Origin: an uncultured Collinsella sp.
GTDB taxonomy: Bacteria > Actinomycetota > Coriobacteriia > Coriobacteriales > Coriobacteriaceae
Length of the DNA: 6,046 nt
Assembly: GCA_900553475.1 (NCBI GenBank)
Contig: USEF01000104.1
Span: 1 to 6,046, forward strand
Direction: 5' to 3'
Part shown: piece by piece, positions 1 to 5,170 of the stretch
Numbering within the stretch: the first letter of the stretch is position 1
How the letters are laid out: each line of letters opens with the position of its first letter
Notes under the pieces: model-generated
Seen by the model: the letters and a program-made list of their open reading frames with translations, nothing else
Told to the model about the DNA's origin: nothing
Databases searched by the model: none
Made by a program: the position numbers and the translations under genes

Positions 1-300
1 TGCGGCTCATCCGGTCCGACCGGGCCGCGCGGCAAGGAGATATATTGCCAGACCGGAGGGGCCCCGGGGGCGGGAATCGCGCACTCCATATTTTGTTCAC
101 AAATGAATAGGTCCCTCAGTCGCATCACTGAGGTTAAAACTGAAGCATTGGCTTCTGATATTGGCGATGACCAGCTGTTTTATGTGTATTGAGACATCGG
201 TCATCTCTGGAGCGCTACTTTACTCCAAAGGCATCAGTTATTTGTTTCCCATCGGTAAAAGGCGGGTTTTGTTCGCCAAGCGTTCTTATATATAGATAGA
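1..300. other. Left-edge stretch without a convincing gene
   Basis: This stretch has two parts. Positions 1-82 are strongly GC-rich and palindromic: CCGGT/ACCGG at 11-23, GGCAA/TTGCC at 31-49 and GGGGCCCC at 58-65. Positions 83-300 are much richer in A and T and hold several stem-loops (described separately). One plus-strand frame is open from base 1 to a TGA at 190-192 (63 codons, ending DDQLFYVY). Competing minus-strand frames also exist: 204-97 (35 aa) and an ATG at 89 running off the window. None has a good Shine-Dalgarno site. The last 29 plus-strand codons have clearly lower GC in third positions than the real genes here. The plus-strand frame could be the tail of a gene entering from the left, but I cannot support that. 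TTTGTTCACAAA at 92-103 is a small inverted repeat. Confidence 0.4.
114..239. other. Possible structured RNA: chain of stem-loops
   Basis: Four hairpins follow each other closely. CCTCAGT/ACTGAGG pairs 114-120 with 127-133. GAAGC/GCTTC pairs 142-146 with 151-155 (4-nt loop). GATGACC/GGTCATC pairs 166-172 with 199-205. TGGAG/CTCCA pairs 208-212 with 223-227. A short helix AACT/AGTT (138-141 with 236-239) could close the last three into a multibranched fold. The stems are perfect Watson-Crick, so either strand could form them. I recognise no known riboswitch or ncRNA family. The fold is inferred by eye, without energy calculation or covariation. Confidence 0.25.
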
Positions 301-328
301 TACGGGTTCGAACCCGTGCACCGGCAAT

Positions 329-355
329 AAAAAAGCGACCAACCGGAGTCGATCG
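329..355 (-). terminator. Second intrinsic terminator, in the degenerate copy
   Basis: On the minus strand an 8-bp stem (355-348 with 343-336) closes a UCCG tetraloop and is followed by six T (334-329). Two of the pairs are G-U wobbles. The closing C-G pair and UNCG loop match the terminator at 534-505, which it appears to descend from. Substitutions between the copies keep pairing through wobbles, which suggests the structure has been maintained. It would act as a backup terminator for the tRNA transcript. Confidence 0.55.
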
Positions 356-367
356 ATTTCTTTTCTA

Positions 368-387
368 TGGTGGGCCGTCAGGGGTTC
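368..387 (-). pseudogene. tRNA-Lys 3'-end fragment
   Basis: Twenty nucleotides on the minus strand match the 3' half of the T-arm and the 3' acceptor strand of the intact tRNA-Lys at 622-550. The fragment ends in A-CCA (371-368). No D-arm, anticodon arm or 5' acceptor strand lies upstream; the sequence switches abruptly at the T-loop into a hairpin-rich block. It cannot form a tRNA. The intact gene reads A-CCC at the same place, so the fragment, not the gene, carries an encoded CCA. Confidence 0.6.
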
Positions 388-479
388 AGCCTGCTTCGCA
401 GGCGGCCGCTGCGGCGCTTTCGCGCCTTGCGCGCTGCGCTGGCAAACGCTCACGCGTTTACTCAGCTCCGCGCCCCGAC
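388..479. repeat. GC-rich block of three hairpins between T-arm sequences
   Basis: The ~92 bp block is flanked by direct repeats of GGGTTC (382-387 and 480-485), as if it had been placed into a T-arm sequence. It contains three perfect hairpins: GCCTGC-TTC-GCAGGC (389-403), GGCGC-TTTC-GCGCC (413-426) and AAACGC-TCAC-GCGTTT (444-459). No transposase or other protein gene is present. A small REP/MITE-like palindromic element is one explanation; a scar of tRNA-array recombination is another. Copy number elsewhere in the genome cannot be judged from this window. Confidence 0.4.
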
Positions 480-504
480 GGGTTCGAACCCATGAAAGGG
501 CGAC

Positions 505-534
505 AAAAAAGACGGCCAACCGAAGTTGACCGTC
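505..534 (-). terminator. Intrinsic terminator of tRNA-Lys
   Basis: A 10-bp stem on the minus strand (534-525 with 520-511, one G-U pair) closes a UUCG tetraloop on a C-G pair and is followed by six T (510-505). It starts 15 nt after the tRNA 3' end, so it is the expected primary terminator of the tRNA-Lys transcript. Confidence 0.9.
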
Positions 535-549
535 TCAACAATCTTTGGG

Positions 550-622
550 TGGGCCGTCAGGGGTTCGAACCCTGGACCTTGGGATTAAAAGTCCCCTGCT
601 CTGCCAGCTGAGCTAACGGCCC
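550..622 (-). tRNA. tRNA-Lys (anticodon UUU)
   Basis: This 73-nt tRNA folds into a full cloverleaf on the minus strand. The acceptor stem is GGGCCGT/ACGGCCC, the D-stem GCTC/GAGC with an 8-nt loop, and the anticodon loop CTTTTAA with anticodon TTT at 589-587. The variable loop has 5 nt. The T-arm is CAGGG-TTCGAAC-CCCTG and the discriminator base is A (550). UUU reads lysine codons AAA and AAG. The top pair of the anticodon stem is a G-A mismatch (27-43). CCA is not encoded: the next three bases read CCC, so CCA must be added after transcription. It lies 28 bp downstream of the aminopeptidase stop, has its own likely promoter, and is followed by a terminator. Confidence 0.96.
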
Positions 623-631
623 GCGGGTGGC

Positions 632-660
632 ATTGTACCACGGTCTGGGACTATTCCCAA
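632..660 (-). promoter_or_regulatory. Promoter of tRNA-Lys
   Basis: Minus-strand TTGGGA (660-655) and TACAAT (637-632) are separated by 17 nt, matching a housekeeping sigma-70-type promoter (4 of 6 and 5 of 6 consensus bases). The -35 box overlaps the last codons of the aminopeptidase gene. A start 7-8 nt after the -10 box would fall around 624-625, leaving only about 2-3 nt ahead of the mature tRNA 5' end. Confidence 0.65.
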
Positions 661-1931
661 CTCCATTGGCCGTTCTGGAAAATCACAACTTCACGTCCAT
701 CAGGCGTAATGCCCGTAATATCGATGTCGTCCGTGCCGATCATAAAATCGACGTGCGTGCTCGAGACGTTAACGCCATGCTCCAGGAGCTCCTCCTTGGA
801 CATGTCATACCCACCCTCGATGCATTCGGGGAAACCGACACCTAGCGCGAGATGGCAGCTAGCGTTCTCGTCATAGAGCGTGTCATAGAACAGAACGCCG
901 CTTTCGCGGATCGGAGTGTTCTTGGAAATGAGCGCGACCTCGCCCAGATGAGCGGCACCTTCATCGGTGTCAATAATGCTCGCAAGCGTTGCCTTGCCCA
1001 CGCGGGCGTCGTAGTCCACCACGCGGCCGCCCTCGAACTTAATCCAAAAATCTTCGACTTTATTGCCGTGGTGGATGAGCGGCATGGCCGAGTACACGAT
1101 ACCGTCGGCGCGCATGCGATCGGGCGAGGTGAAGACTTCCTCGGTGGGAATGTTGGGGAAGAAGGGGTGTCCATCGGGCGTCTTGCCCTTGCCGCCGGCC
1201 CACTCGTGACCCTTCGTCATGCCAATCGTCAGATCGGTTCCATTTGCCGCGGTGTAATGCAAGTAGTCGAAACGATTGTCGTTCAGGAAACGCAGGTTCT
1301 TTTCGAATGCGGCGTCATGGAGTTCCCAGTCGCTCTCCGGGTCCTGGCCATCGGCGCGTGCGGTGTGCAGAATCGCATTCCACAGTTTATAGATTGCAAC
1401 CTCATCGGCGTCTCCTGGGAACACCTCTTGCGCCCAAGCCACGACCGGAGCGCCGGCGATGCACCACGGATTGATGTTGTAATCCAGTCCACGGCGGAAA
1501 ACTTTGCACTGCGTATTCCTCGCCTTTGATGCCGCGGCCGGCTTGGCTGGATCGATGCCCTTGAGGGCCGCAGGATCCGCACCTTCGATAAAGACAAAGC
1601 AGGCACCATCCTGGGCCAAGGAATCCAGCTGCATGCGCTTCCACTCGGGTGTCTGCTCAAAATAGCTTTTCTCGACATGCTCGTACGTGAGCCTCGTCAC
1701 GGCATCATCGGCCCAAATGACCGTCACGTGGCCGGCGGCGGCAGCATAGGCCTCCGCGACCACCACGCGCGCAAACGGCGCGCACTCGACCGGAGACTGA
1801 ACGACGACCTCCTGGCCGGGCTTGACGTTTACGCCCTTGCGGACGACCAGGCGCGCGTAGTTTTTAATCTTGGGCTCCAGGGCCTTCATGCCCTCCAGAG
1901 CCTCTTCGACCGTCAGGGCAGCTCGAATCAT
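651..1931 (-). CDS. M29-family metallo-aminopeptidase
   Basis: The 426-aa product belongs to the AmpS/AmpT/PepS family (peptidase M29), cytoplasmic dinuclear-metal exopeptidases that remove N-terminal residues from peptides; usual length is about 410 aa. The putative metal ligands are all present: Glu265 (PTEEVF), Glu331 (HLGEVAL), His360 (ENASCHLALG), and His393 and Asp395 (STHVDF). Their spacings (66, 29, 33, 2) equal those I recall for Staphylococcus aureus AmpS. The position where the family usually has a conserved Tyr, seven after the first His, is Phe367 here. No signal peptide is seen. An ATG at 1943 gives four extra residues (MEWH), but GGAG at 1941-1938 lies 6 nt before the ATG at 1931, so the latter is preferred. 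The gene follows a terminator, so it is probably its own transcription unit. The family is sure; the substrate range is unknown. Confidence 0.93.
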   Translation of the reverse strand: MIRAALTVEEALEGMKALEPKIKNYARLVVRKGVNVKPGQEVVVQSPVECAPFARVVVAEAYAAAAGHVTVIWADDAVTRLTYEHVEKSYFEQTPEWKRMQLDSLAQDGACFVFIEGADPAALKGIDPAKPAAASKARNTQCKVFRRGLDYNINPWCIAGAPVVAWAQEVFPGDADEVAIYKLWNAILHTARADGQDPESDWELHDAAFEKNLRFLNDNRFDYLHYTAANGTDLTIGMTKGHEWAGGKGKTPDGHPFFPNIPTEEVFTSPDRMRADGIVYSAMPLIHHGNKVEDFWIKFEGGRVVDYDARVGKATLASIIDTDEGAAHLGEVALISKNTPIRESGVLFYDTLYDENASCHLALGVGFPECIEGGYDMSKEELLEHGVNVSSTHVDFMIGTDDIDITGITPDGREVVIFQNGQWSWE

Positions 1932-1937
1932 GTGCCA

Positions 1938-1941
1938 CTCC
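1938..1941 (-). promoter_or_regulatory. Ribosome binding site choosing the aminopeptidase start
   Basis: GGAG on the minus strand lies 6 nt upstream of the ATG at 1931. The other in-frame ATG (1943) overlaps this site and has no purine-rich stretch upstream, so the shorter protein is favoured. Confidence 0.6.
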
Positions 1942-1946
1942 ATCTA

Positions 1947-1976
1947 TCTATAGAACAGTAAAAAGGCGCGCCGCAA
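1947..1976 (-). promoter_or_regulatory. Possible aminopeptidase promoter
   Basis: Minus-strand TTGCGG (1976-1971) and TATAGA (1952-1947) are 18 nt apart. The -35 candidate lies inside the terminator hairpin of the upstream gene. A start near 1940 would give an extremely short leader that cuts into the GGAG site, which weighs against this exact placement. It is the best candidate between the terminator and the gene, but weak. Confidence 0.25.
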
Positions 1977-1990
1977 AAACGACGCGCCTT
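1960..1990 (-). terminator. Intrinsic terminator after the purC operon
   Basis: An 11-bp minus-strand stem (AAGGCGCG with CGCGCCTT, extended by three inner pairs including one G-U) closes a 6-nt loop. The stem end merges into a run of five T (1964-1960). It starts about 30 bp after the stop codon of the two-helix membrane protein gene. It should end the purC transcript before the aminopeptidase gene. Confidence 0.85.
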
Positions 1991-2020
1991 ATATCTTAGC
2001 GATAAGTATGTATGCAAACG

Positions 2021-2596
2021 CTACTTCTTCTTGGAGTCCTTCTGGTCCTCCTCGGCAGCCGCGCGCTCAATAAGAGCGTTGAGCTTGTTCTCGGACATGC
2101 CCTCGGCCTGCGCGCGGTACATGTTGCGCAAGGGACGAATACGAGCGAAGTCGTAGATAAAGTCACCTAGGATGATGACATAGGACAAAACGATGCCGAC
2201 CATCTGGACAGGGCTGGACACCATGCCAGCGGGAGCGAAGTACAGCGAGGCCCAAATTGCCACGACGAGCACCATGCCAATGGCGAGCACAATCCACCAG
2301 ATGCGACGGCGCTTGGTGTAGTCCTCGTCCTGCTTGAGGAGGATATTCGACACCGTATAGATGCGGTCCTCCTTGGCGCGCTGCTTGGCCTTGCGGGCGC
2401 GCTTCTCCTCTTTAGAGAGGCCCTCGAGGTTCTCGCCCTTCTCGAGCTCTTTGCGGCGTGCCTTAGACGAAGCCGGCACGACGCGAACGGAGCTCGCTGC
2501 TTGGCGGGCGGGCTTAGCAGATGCGGCAGACTTGCGCGCAACCCCGGTAACTTCGTGGGATTGCGTGCGCTTGTTCGTGGCGCTACGGGTACTCAC
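2021..2596 (-). CDS. Two-helix membrane protein of unknown function
   Basis: I do not recognise this 191-aa protein. Residues 1-97 are hydrophilic and very basic, with a Ser/Ala-rich first 45 residues and a Lys/Arg/Glu-rich, probably helical stretch at 45-78 (SKEEKRARKAKQRAKEDR). Two membrane segments follow, about 99-121 (IWWIVLAIGMVLVV) and 129-150 (VQMVGIVLSYVIILGDF), then a charged tail ending KDSKKK. The many positive charges on both flanks suggest both ends are in the cytoplasm, with a short outside turn (APAGMVSS). The start is GTG directly after the purC stop codon, with AAGGAG 9 nt upstream inside purC, so translation is probably coupled to purC. A distant relation to actinobacterial DUF3043-type membrane proteins is possible but not shown. 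A terminator follows. Confidence 0.85.
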   Translation of the reverse strand: MSTRSATNKRTQSHEVTGVARKSAASAKPARQAASSVRVVPASSKARRKELEKGENLEGLSKEEKRARKAKQRAKEDRIYTVSNILLKQDEDYTKRRRIWWIVLAIGMVLVVAIWASLYFAPAGMVSSPVQMVGIVLSYVIILGDFIYDFARIRPLRNMYRAQAEGMSENKLNALIERAAAEEDQKDSKKK

Positions 2597-3484
2597 TTAT
2601 GCGTTCTCCTTCATGCTTGTGAACTGGGAGCCGGTGATGATCTGGAAGGCCTCGCGATAGCGCTCGGACGTGCCATCGATGACCTCGGCGGGCAGGTGCG
2701 GGGTCTCCCCCGTCATATCCCAGTTGGCCTTGAGCCAATTGCGGACGAATTGCTTGTCGTAGCTAGGCTGGATCTTGCCCTCCTCGTAGCTGGCAGCAGG
2801 CCAGAAACGGCTGGAGTCGGGCGTGAGGCACTCGTCGATCAGCGTGACCTTGCCATCAATAACACCAAACTCGAACTTGGTGTCGGCAATGATGATGCCA
2901 CGGGTCGCGGCGTACTCGGCAGCGGCCTTGTAGATCTTGAGGGAAAGGTCACGAATCTGCGTGGCGATGTCCTCGCCCACGATCTCGCAGCAACGCTCGA
3001 ACGAGATGTTCTCGTCGTGGTCACCGATCTCGGCCTTCGTGGACGGCGTGAACAACGGCTCGGGAAGCTTGGAAGCCTCGGTCAGGCCCTCAGGCAGCTG
3101 GATGCCGCAGACGGTGCCGTTCTCGTCGTAGGTCTTCTTGCCCGAACCGGTCAGATAGCCGCGGACGATGCACTCGATAGGAATCGTCTGGGCCTTCTTA
3201 ACCAGCATGGCGCGGCCAGCGAGGTAGTCACGATACTCAGCAAACTCCTCGGGGAAATCCGCCGGGTCGATGGAAACGAGATGGTTGGGGACGATGTCGG
3301 CAAACTTATCGAACCAGAATGCCGAGATGCGATTGAGCACCTCTCCCTTAAACGGAATCTCGTCGGGAAGAATGAAGTCGAACGCAGAAATGCGGTCGGT
3401 GGCGACCATCAGCAGGTTTTCACCGGCATCGTAAATATCACGAACCTTGCCACGGGAATCCGGACGACGCTCCATCGTTGTCAC
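2597..3484 (-). CDS. purC: Phosphoribosylaminoimidazole-succinocarboxamide synthase
   Basis: SAICAR synthetase joins CAIR and L-aspartate using ATP in de novo purine synthesis, in the cytoplasm. Family motifs are clear: the N-terminal GKVRDIYD nucleotide-binding segment, ATDRISAFD, the signature around EASKLPEPLFTPSTKAEIG, IIADTKFEFG, and DECLTPDSSRFWP. At 295 aa it is of the longer, yeast ADE1-like type rather than the ~237-aa E. coli type. The start choice rests on AAGGAG at 3498-3493, 8 nt before the GTG at 3484. The upstream in-frame GTG at 3493 overlaps that site, and the ATG nine bases further in is too far from it. No other purine gene is visible in the window. It is followed without a gap by the two-helix membrane protein gene and lies 109 bp after the kinase gene. 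No convincing promoter or purine riboswitch is visible ahead of it. Confidence 0.97.
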   Translation of the reverse strand: MTTMERRPDSRGKVRDIYDAGENLLMVATDRISAFDFILPDEIPFKGEVLNRISAFWFDKFADIVPNHLVSIDPADFPEEFAEYRDYLAGRAMLVKKAQTIPIECIVRGYLTGSGKKTYDENGTVCGIQLPEGLTEASKLPEPLFTPSTKAEIGDHDENISFERCCEIVGEDIATQIRDLSLKIYKAAAEYAATRGIIIADTKFEFGVIDGKVTLIDECLTPDSSRFWPAASYEEGKIQPSYDKQFVRNWLKANWDMTGETPHLPAEVIDGTSERYREAFQIITGSQFTSMKENA

Positions 3485-3492
3485 GTGAGTCA

Positions 3493-3498
3493 CTCCTT
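3493..3498 (-). promoter_or_regulatory. Ribosome binding site choosing the purC start
   Basis: AAGGAG on the minus strand is spaced 8 nt from GTG 3484. It physically overlaps the other candidate GTG (3493), which therefore cannot be served by it. Confidence 0.75.
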
Positions 3499-3513
3499 AC
3501 CTAAATACGACAG

Positions 3514-3535
3514 AAATGCGGGTTCTTTCCCGCAT
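3514..3535 (-). terminator. Weak terminator or leader hairpin ahead of purC
   Basis: A perfect 7-bp stem, ATGCGGG/CCCGCAT (3516-3522 with 3529-3535), has a 6-nt loop. On the minus strand it is followed by TTCTGT, a poor T-run. It lies between the kinase stop and the purC ribosome site. It may be a weak terminator that partly separates the two-component genes from purC, or a leader structure. Readthrough is likely. Confidence 0.4.
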
Positions 3536-3593
3536 GTTTTCGCAAACTCGGAGCGGCAGGGACGCGGCCCCTCCTTCACCGAATAGCGAAAAG

Positions 3594-5159
3594 CTAGTGC
3601 TCCATTGTAGTAGATGCCGCGTCTGCCGTGTGCTCGCGGGGCAGATGAATTGTAAAAGTCGTACCCTTTCCAAGCTCCGACTCCACGGATATGTAGCCAT
3701 GGTGACGCTCGACAATCTGCTTGGTCACGGCGAGGCCGACGCCCAGGCCGCCAGCTTCGCGGGCGCGGCTGGCATCGGCGCGCCAAAACCGCCCGAAAAT
3801 GCGCGACAGATCGTCCTTGGCAATACCGATGCCGGTATCAGAAACGGCAATGCTGACGTGCCTGCGGTCACTGAGCACCGACACCACGACCCAACCGCCC
3901 TCGGGGGTGTAGCGCATGGCGTTGCTCATGAGGTTGATAACACATTGCGTGATCATGTCGGGATCTGCCTCGACAACGTCATCGTGGCCCTGCGTCTCAT
4001 CTGCAAAGCGCAAACGCAGGTCACGGTCGGCAAACAGGCGCTCCTGGCCATTCACAATCGATCGCACGAACGGAACCATGTCCACCGGTTCTAGATTGAG
4101 CGGAGCCGTGCTGTTTTCCATACGCGATAGGTCGAGCATCTGCTGCACCAGACGAGCCAGGCGACGCGTCTCGGAAGCAACGGTCTCCAAATGCTCATCG
4201 TCGGTGGGATACACGCCATCCTGCATGGCCTCGACCGTTGCGAGCATGGCCATAAGCGGCGTGCGAAGCTCGTGTGCAACGTCTGAGGTCAGGCGCTTCT
4301 CGTGTTTCATATCCTTCTCGAGCGAAGTGGCCATCTCATCGAAGGTCTCACCCAGCTGATCGATCTCGTCATCACCGCGCAGTCCCGTGCGAGCCGACAG
4401 GTCGCCGTCACGGATTTGCTTTGCGGTACTGGTGATGCGATGAATCGGCTTGGTGAGCATGCGCGACACGAGCGATCCGATAACGACCGAAATGCAGATT
4501 GCAACAACCGCGGCGAGGGCCATGGCGTTAAAGGTCTTCTCCCTAAACGCAGAGTCCGCCTTGGTGAGCAGAGCGTCGGAGCCGATGGCCCACAGCTTTA
4601 CCTGTCCGACATGCTCGCCGGAAGACGTTACAATCTCGACGTTAGCAACGCTATCGGAGTCGGTTGGAGCAGACGAGACCGGGCTATGCGATGCCCTCTT
4701 GCCGCTCGTGTCGTCGGTCGTAGCCTGGTTTTCGCGTACATCGGCGGTCGCGCTTGCCGAGGGCCAGGAATCGTCATAAACGATCACGCCCTTTTTATTG
4801 ACGACCTGCATGCCCAGATCGTCGGAAACCAAACTCGACGTTGCGACCGTGCGCAGTTCTCCCGCGGTCCAAGAGCCGTTTTCCTCATATGAGGTCGCCA
4901 ACTTCTCGGCAGCGGAATTTGCGATTTCGACGATATTGGAGCGTGTGTAATCCGAAAAGACCGTGCCCCACACAACAGAGACAACGCCCACCAGCACCAA
5001 TACTGTCATGAGCGATGTCAGAGCAAAAGCAAGTGCCATGCGCGAGGGATAGCTCATCGTTGGCCGTGAATCGGAACGAGGCGTGTTCCAACTAGCCTTG
5101 GAACCCGCCTCGCTCTCCTGCTTGTGCTTTTGTCCGATTTCAAAGCGCGCAGGTGTCAT
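3594..5159 (-). CDS. Membrane sensor histidine kinase (HAMP, HisKA, HATPase)
   Basis: This 521-aa kinase should autophosphorylate and pass phosphate to the regulator encoded just upstream. In order: an unusual hydrophilic N-terminal extension (1-40), TM1 (about 42-67), an outside sensor region (68-210) with a Ser/Thr/Ala/Asp-rich stretch at 133-172, TM2 (212-234), HAMP (235-287), dimerisation/phosphoacceptor domain with H-box DVAHELRTP and phospho-His296, then the ATPase domain. The latter has an N-box (VINLMSNAMRYTPEGG, Asn413), G1 DTGIGI (441-446), F-box GRFWRADASR and G2 GLGVGLA (471-477). All catalytic motifs look intact. The layout is BaeS/CpxA-like; the signal is unknown. The start has AGGGA 8 nt upstream, overlapping the regulator's stop codon, which suggests coupling. 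Internal Met35 or Met41 would remove the extension but neither has a ribosome site. Confidence 0.95.
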   Translation of the reverse strand: MTPARFEIGQKHKQESEAGSKASWNTPRSDSRPTMSYPSRMALAFALTSLMTVLVLVGVVSVVWGTVFSDYTRSNIVEIANSAAEKLATSYEENGSWTAGELRTVATSSLVSDDLGMQVVNKKGVIVYDDSWPSASATADVRENQATTDDTSGKRASHSPVSSAPTDSDSVANVEIVTSSGEHVGQVKLWAIGSDALLTKADSAFREKTFNAMALAAVVAICISVVIGSLVSRMLTKPIHRITSTAKQIRDGDLSARTGLRGDDEIDQLGETFDEMATSLEKDMKHEKRLTSDVAHELRTPLMAMLATVEAMQDGVYPTDDEHLETVASETRRLARLVQQMLDLSRMENSTAPLNLEPVDMVPFVRSIVNGQERLFADRDLRLRFADETQGHDDVVEADPDMITQCVINLMSNAMRYTPEGGWVVVSVLSDRRHVSIAVSDTGIGIAKDDLSRIFGRFWRADASRAREAGGLGVGLAVTKQIVERHHGYISVESELGKGTTFTIHLPREHTADAASTTMEH

Positions 5160-5170
5160 ATGTGATTTCC

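Larger units (their letters stand above)
302..387 (-). repeat. Degenerate copy of the tRNA-Lys 3' end plus terminator
   Basis: This segment aligns with 478-566. Both contain, in minus-strand order, a 19-nt tRNA-Lys 3' end identical in the two copies (387-369 and 566-548), a short spacer, a terminator hairpin with a GGTTGG- or GTTGG-type arm and a T6 tail, about 13 nt, then GGGTTCGAACCCGT or a near copy. The outer parts are identical over 14 nt (302-315 and 478-491), while the middle has diverged. The offset between copies is 176-179 bp. It looks like an old tandem duplication at the 3' side of tRNA-Lys. The 16-bp perfect palindrome at 302-317 resembles a tRNA T-arm. Confidence 0.6.

Noticed and set aside
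97..204. 35-aa minus-strand frame in the left intergenic stretch
   Set aside because: No ribosome site, and it overlaps a competing plus-strand frame and the stem-loops; length is within chance for AT-rich sequence.
261..277. GGCGGG/TTCGCC hairpin as a plus-strand terminator
   Set aside because: Only four strong pairs plus two G-U pairs, and no T-run follows.
286..302. TATATATAGATAGATA as a promoter
   Set aside because: It resembles -10 boxes on both strands, but no -35 box at proper spacing and no gene to serve; simple AT-rich sequence is enough to explain it.
286..519. 77-aa minus-strand frame across the tRNA-derived repeats
   Set aside because: It runs through two terminators, a tRNA fragment and the hairpin block; its composition (Arg, Ala, Gln-rich) reflects those elements and it has no ribosome site.
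369..566. att sites flanking an integrated phage or ICE
   Set aside because: The 19-nt repeats are only 179 bp apart with no integrase or cargo between them; at most a scar.
852..1529. 225-aa plus-strand frame opposite the aminopeptidase
   Set aside because: It lies fully within a well-supported M29 gene on the other strand and shows no domain features.
2501..3586. 361-aa plus-strand frame opposite purC, longer than purC itself
   Set aside because: purC matches a known family over its full length on the other strand. The antisense frame is a by-product of GC-rich codon use and has no recognisable domain.
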